NCBI GenBank assembly: GCA_002335845.1
Contig: DDCV01000103.1
Coordinates: 1-9,515 of the forward strand
Length of the DNA: 9,515 nt
Direction of reading: 5' to 3'
DNA from: Rickettsiales bacterium UBA1997
GTDB lineage: Bacteria; Pseudomonadota; Alphaproteobacteria; Rickettsiales; UBA1997
Part shown: in pieces, positions 6,959 through 9,515 of the stretch
Numbering within the stretch: position 1 is the stretch's first letter
Layout of the letters: every line of letters starts with the position of its first letter
Translations under genes and position numbers: made by a program
Notes under the pieces: model-generated
Told to the model about the DNA's origin: nothing
The model's input: only the letters and a program-made list of their open reading frames with translations
The model's database searches: none

Positions 6959-7690
6959 TTACAAACTTTTTTGTTTCAGAAAATAATTTTTAAGAATTTT
7001 TCTATTCTTTTTAAAGCTTTGTCTCAGGGTAACTCTAGCTTGGGATAGAATTTTCATGTCCTTAATATTGGGGATGGCCAAGCTATTATCGTCAATAATC
7101 TTATTTGTTTTTTTCTTATAATGTACCAATATTGCTTTATATATGTATATTGGCATCCAGCTTAAATTGATACTTATTACCCTAATAAGCTTTTTATCTC
7201 TTTTTCTTTGACAAAAAAATCTGCCATCATTTGCCACATAAACTCTTTTTAAATCCTCTCCATAAGGTAAGTTTTCAACAACAAATCCCTGACTTTTGCA
7301 TAATAGATCGTCAAAAAACTCCTCGTCGATTGTTTTAGACAGAGGTATAGATTTTATATTGGCCTCGTCGCGATATATTTGATAAACAGTCATTTCATTG
7401 AAATGGTGATTTGTATTACCAAAATCAAGGCTATCAATATAGTCTTGGCGATGGAAAACTTCATTAATTTTATATAAATAATTCTTCACTAGCTCAGAAC
7501 TGTTAACTAAGCCATTTAGGCAACCTGCAAGACACTGTTCAGTGCATTGATATTTTTTAAACTTATATTCATGCTTGGATAAATCATCTAATATCATATT
7601 ATCTGAGTCAAAATGCCAAAATTTATCAATATCACTCTCTGCTATAAAATTATAAACCAGAAACCGTCTTTTAAAAGCAAAGCAAACCAA
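6959..7690 (-). CDS. C-terminal frame of the split glycosyltransferase
   Basis: This frame carries the DxD motif (HFDSDNM), FNEMTVYQIYRDE, a VYVANDGRFFC segment and a Lys-rich C terminus. Homologous-looking sequence begins at the AGA codon at 7669-7667, in exact -1 register to the end of the upstream frame. The only upstream initiation codon in frame is a TTG at 7690, inside the preceding frame and without a ribosome binding site, so independent translation is unlikely. The frame is otherwise open and undegraded for more than 230 codons. Confidence 0.65.
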   Translation of the reverse strand: MVCFAFKRRFLVYNFIAESDIDKFWHFDSDNMILDDLSKHEYKFKKYQCTEQCLAGCLNGLVNSSELVKNYLYKINEVFHRQDYIDSLDFGNTNHHFNEMTVYQIYRDEANIKSIPLSKTIDEEFFDDLLCKSQGFVVENLPYGEDLKRVYVANDGRFFCQRKRDKKLIRVISINLSWMPIYIYKAILVHYKKKTNKIIDDNSLAIPNIKDMKILSQARVTLRQSFKKNRKILKNYFLKQKSL

Positions 7691-7947
7691 TCCTGTCCAT
7701 TTTTTACCCTATCAAATCCAGTCCCGCATATCAATTTATAGCGACTTTCAAATTTAGTGATCTCATCACCATAATCATAGCGTGAAAATTCTATGTGATT
7801 TATAGAGAGTTTTTTAGCAAGATATTCGTTACTTTTATCGCCCAACAAATAAATTTCTTTATTTGGATTTGACAACTTAACGCACTCCATAGAATACTTC
7901 AAATATTTGCCATTGCCATAATGACAGAAAATAATCGGGATAGACAT
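7642..7947 (-). CDS. N-terminal frame of the split glycosyltransferase
   Basis: This 101-codon frame starts at a good ATG (7947) and encodes the first part of the glycosyltransferase fold. Only the first 93 codons look homologous; after the K93 codon the frame runs eight more residues (DGFWFIIL) to a TAG that has no family character. Without a frame change the product would stop before the DxD motif and should be inactive. Its start lies 45 bp from the preferred start of the divergent GT4 gene. Confidence 0.7.
   Translation of the reverse strand: MSIPIIFCHYGNGKYLKYSMECVKLSNPNKEIYLLGDKSNEYLAKKLSINHIEFSRYDYGDEITKFESRYKLICGTGFDRVKNGQDWFALLLKDGFWFIIL
7669..7675 (-). other. Slippery heptamer T TTA AAA at the frame change
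   Basis: Read in the upstream frame the codons are CTT TTA AAA GAC. The heptamer T TTA AAA has the X XXY YYZ form that allows both tRNAs to re-pair one base back; the next codon then becomes AGA and opens the downstream frame. An AGGA lies about 15 nt upstream, further than the roughly 10 nt known for dnaX. Only a weak AT hairpin (TATAA-TT-TTATA) is seen downstream. The T4A4 run is also a place where one base can be lost. Confidence 0.45.
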
Positions 7948-7992
7948 GATTTGCGCGTTTATGAGATTTATAATTTAGAAGACTTACAATTT
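7948..7992. promoter_or_regulatory. Divergent promoter region between the two glycosyltransferase genes
   Basis: The 45-bp gap holds TATAAT at 7969-7974 on the plus strand and, overlapping it, TATAAA at 7972-7967 on the minus strand. These would give leaders of about 12 nt for the GT4 gene and about 13 nt for the split gene. Neither has a convincing -35 box at normal spacing, so the assignment rests on position and the -10 matches. Confidence 0.35.
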
Positions 7993-9015
7993 ATGAAAAT
8001 ATTAAATACAATTTTTTCTCAAACTACCGGTGGCGTTGATAGCGTTTTTTGCAATTATAATAAGTGCTTAATTGATGATGGTCATGAATTATTTTTAGCT
8101 ATCTCAAACAATAAATATTGCAATTACCAAGCAAGCAAAATCTTTAAGCTTAAAAATATATCACCCATATTAGATTGCTTTCATCTTTTGTATATTTGCT
8201 ACAAAATAAAGCCCGATGTTATAATTTGTCACTCTCCGCGATCAATGATTATGGCGGGTTATTTAAAATATTTTATCAAAGCCAAATCTATTGCCATCAA
8301 CCACTCGATGAGCTACAAAAAATCTATGAAATGTGACTATGTCATCAGCGTCAATCAAGAAATTAATGATGCATTAGTTAAATGTGGCTTTCCAAGTAAA
8401 AAATCATTTGTTTTATCAAATGCAATTGAGGTTAGTGAGAAGTTTAAATCTAAAAAACTCTCCCCAATAGTAAAAATCGGCCTATATGGAAGGCTGGATT
8501 ATAATAAGGGCTTCGATATTCTAATTAAAGCTGCCAAGATAATAAATGAAAGAGGTGTCGATTTTAGGCTAAAATTAGGTGGCTTTGAAACAAGTGAGGG
8601 GCTGAGATGGCAAGATATAAAAAAGATGACCCTAGATGCGGGCATAAAAGAAAAATGTCAATTTATTGGCAAAATTGTGGATAAAAAAACCTTTTTCACA
8701 GATGTTGATTTATTTTGCGCTCCATCTCGCCATGAAGCTTTTGGCATGGTGATGTTAGAAGCATTTTTATATTCAACTCTTGTCATTTCATCCGATACCG
8801 ATGGAGGAAAGCAATTGATTAAAGATCAAGAAAGTGGACTTTTATTTAAAAATGAAAATCCATCAGATTTAGCTGATAAAATTATTCTAGCGACTGAGAG
8901 ACCAGATACTTATAATATTATGACAAAAAATGCCTACAGAGAATTAAAAGACAAATATTCGCTAGATATACTACAAAAACGACTAGAAAATATTTTATTA
9001 AAAATTATCAATTAA
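7993..9015 (+). CDS. Glycosyltransferase family 4 protein (GT-B fold)
   Basis: Retaining GT-B enzyme that transfers a sugar from a nucleotide donor to a growing polysaccharide or lipid-linked glycan at the cytoplasmic face of the membrane. I start at the ATG at 7993 (340 residues) because MKILNTIFSQTTGGVDSVF is the classical GT4 opening, with the glycine pair at 13-14 and GHELF at 30-34. An ATG at 7921 would add 24 residues without family character and overlap the divergent gene. KPDVIICHSPRS (73-84), INHS (102-105), the domain linker VLSNAIEV, GLYGRLDYNKGFDILIKAA (163-181, with the GR and K that contact the donor phosphates) and HEAFGMVMLE with E248 and E256 (the EX7E motif) are all present. 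The length is normal. The donor is unknown; the nearby UDP-glucose dehydrogenase suggests a uronic-acid-containing product. Confidence 0.92.
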   Translation: MKILNTIFSQTTGGVDSVFCNYNKCLIDDGHELFLAISNNKYCNYQASKIFKLKNISPILDCFHLLYICYKIKPDVIICHSPRSMIMAGYLKYFIKAKSIAINHSMSYKKSMKCDYVISVNQEINDALVKCGFPSKKSFVLSNAIEVSEKFKSKKLSPIVKIGLYGRLDYNKGFDILIKAAKIINERGVDFRLKLGGFETSEGLRWQDIKKMTLDAGIKEKCQFIGKIVDKKTFFTDVDLFCAPSRHEAFGMVMLEAFLYSTLVISSDTDGGKQLIKDQESGLLFKNENPSDLADKIILATERPDTYNIMTKNAYRELKDKYSLDILQKRLENILLKIIN

Positions 9016-9029
9016 TATTAAAAATCTAG

Positions 9030-9088
9030 TACCAAAATCCATCTTTAATTAAATCTTTGGCAAAATATTTTAAAAATGGTTTTTGGTA
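9030..9088. terminator. Inverted repeat between convergent GT4 gene and ugd, possible terminator
   Basis: TACCAAAATCCAT at 9030-9042 and ATGGTTTTTGGTA at 9076-9088 are reverse complements with one mismatch in 13 bp, around a 33-nt loop that includes the palindromes TTTAATTAAA and AAAATATTTT. The pair lies 14 bp after the GT4 stop and 10 bp before the end of the convergent ugd gene. AAAATGGT is also repeated directly at 9073-9080 and 9090-9097. Position suits a bidirectional terminator; the long loop and missing U-tract weaken the case. Confidence 0.35.
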
Positions 9089-9098
9089 TAAAATGGTA

Positions 9099-9515
9099 TT
9101 ATTTACCTATTGATACCATAGTAAATTCACGATCTCTTCTTTGGCTATAAGTTAGTAGATTTCTTAAATCAACTACAACCCTGCATTTAGTCAGCTGCTT
9201 TATTTTATCAAAATCTAACTCTTTATATTGATCCCATTCAGTGGCAATAACGATAAGGTCGCAATCTTTAATGGCCTGATAATAATCATTAAAATATTCT
9301 ATATTTTTAAAACCATTTAATTCTTTTTTACTATTTGTAATGGCTTGCGGATCATGAGCTTGTATTGTAGCTCTGTTTTCCAATAGTTTTTTAGCAATTA
9401 TAATTGCAGGGGAGTATCTAATATCATCTGTATTAGCTTTAAAAGCTAAGCCAAGTAAGGCAATTTTTTTATCAACCACATCGCCATTTAAGGCCTTTTT
9501 AATCTTGGCCACCAT
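9099..9515 (-). CDS. ugd: UDP-glucose 6-dehydrogenase, C-terminal part (5' end beyond the window)
   Basis: Oxidises UDP-glucose to UDP-glucuronate with two NAD+; the product feeds capsule, LPS or other acidic polysaccharides. The 138 visible residues are the C-terminal UDP-binding domain: KIALLGLAFKANTDDIRYSP (17-36), where FK-NTDD-R is the family signature, IQAHDPQA (51-58), IVIATEWDQYKELDF (88-102) and VVVDLRNLL (113-121), ending in VSIGK where the family has VSIGR. Full-length members have about 430-450 residues, so roughly 300 lie to the right, with the Rossmann domain and the catalytic cysteine. The codon at 9515 is an internal Met, not the start. A GDP-mannose dehydrogenase is a less likely alternative, given the TEW and DLRN motifs. 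It converges on the GT4 gene, with which it probably shares a pathway. Confidence 0.9.
   Translation of the reverse strand: MVAKIKKALNGDVVDKKIALLGLAFKANTDDIRYSPAIIIAKKLLENRATIQAHDPQAITNSKKELNGFKNIEYFNDYYQAIKDCDLIVIATEWDQYKELDFDKIKQLTKCRVVVDLRNLLTYSQRRDREFTMVSIGK

Larger units (their letters stand above)
6959..7947 (-). pseudogene. GT-A-type glycosyltransferase gene interrupted by one -1 frame change
   Basis: Two overlapping reading frames together encode one protein of about 329 residues. The first (93 residues up to the shift) begins MSIPIIFCHYG with LSNPNKEIYLLGD, typical of the N-terminal nucleotide-binding half of capsule or LPS glycosyltransferases. The second continues RRFLVYNFIAESDIDKFW, then HFDSDNMIL, whose DSD (about residues 114-116 of the joined protein) fits the metal-binding DxD motif of GT-A enzymes. 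The DWFALLLK end of frame one joins the RRFLVYNF of frame two as expected for a continuous helix before the DxD strand, so nothing but the reading frame is lost. A cysteine cluster CX3CX3C lies near 135-143. It is divergent from a GT4 gene and near a UDP-sugar dehydrogenase, so a polysaccharide role is likely; donor and acceptor are unknown. It may be a recent pseudogene, a sequencing error, or a gene read by programmed frameshifting. Confidence 0.7.

Noticed and set aside
7921..7992. Longer start for the GT4 glycosyltransferase at 7921
   Set aside because: The extra 24 residues do not resemble the family and would overlap the divergent gene; MKILNTIF at 7993 is the typical opening.
1..9515. 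CRISPR array or insertion sequence
   Set aside because: No regularly spaced repeats, transposase frame or paired terminal inverted repeats with target duplications were seen.

Overview
The window is AT-rich and densely packed. It carries eight recognisable genes or gene fragments on both strands, with two gene ends that overlap by 4 bp and one pair of divergent start codons that almost touch. The proteins look alphaproteobacterial: a PstC with a long extra N-terminal membrane region, a YejE-type permease, PurH and RsmE. The low GC, Asn/Lys/Ile-rich proteins and weak Shine-Dalgarno signals fit a reduced or host-associated lineage such as Rickettsiales or a relative. That placement is inference from composition and gene content; no rRNA or other marker lies in the window.

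Left part (1-4418): pstC (phosphate ABC transporter permease, minus strand) faces away from rsmE (16S rRNA m3U1498 methyltransferase, plus strand), with start codons about 2 bp apart. rsmE then runs tail-to-tail into an unrecognised membrane-anchored coiled-coil gene (minus strand). That gene sits directly downstream of purH (last two steps of purine biosynthesis) and is probably co-transcribed with it.

Middle part (4510-6743): yejE, an oligopeptide/microcin C-type ABC permease, stands without yejA, yejB or yejF beside it. It converges on a Fic-family gene (minus strand) across a strong inverted repeat. The Fic protein has an N-terminal autoinhibitory motif, a core motif with Gly changed to Ala, and a C-terminal winged-helix-like segment.

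Right part (6959-9515): a surface-polysaccharide region. It holds a GT-A-type glycosyltransferase gene split by a single -1 frame change exactly at a T TTA AAA heptamer, a divergent GT4 glycosyltransferase, and the C-terminal third of a UDP-glucose 6-dehydrogenase that runs off the right edge. Together these suggest synthesis of a uronic-acid-containing polysaccharide or LPS decoration.

The most interesting observation is the split glycosyltransferase. It is either a recent single-base lesion (or sequencing error) or a programmed -1 frameshift. No CRISPR array, tRNA, rRNA, insertion sequence or clearly new multi-gene system was found.
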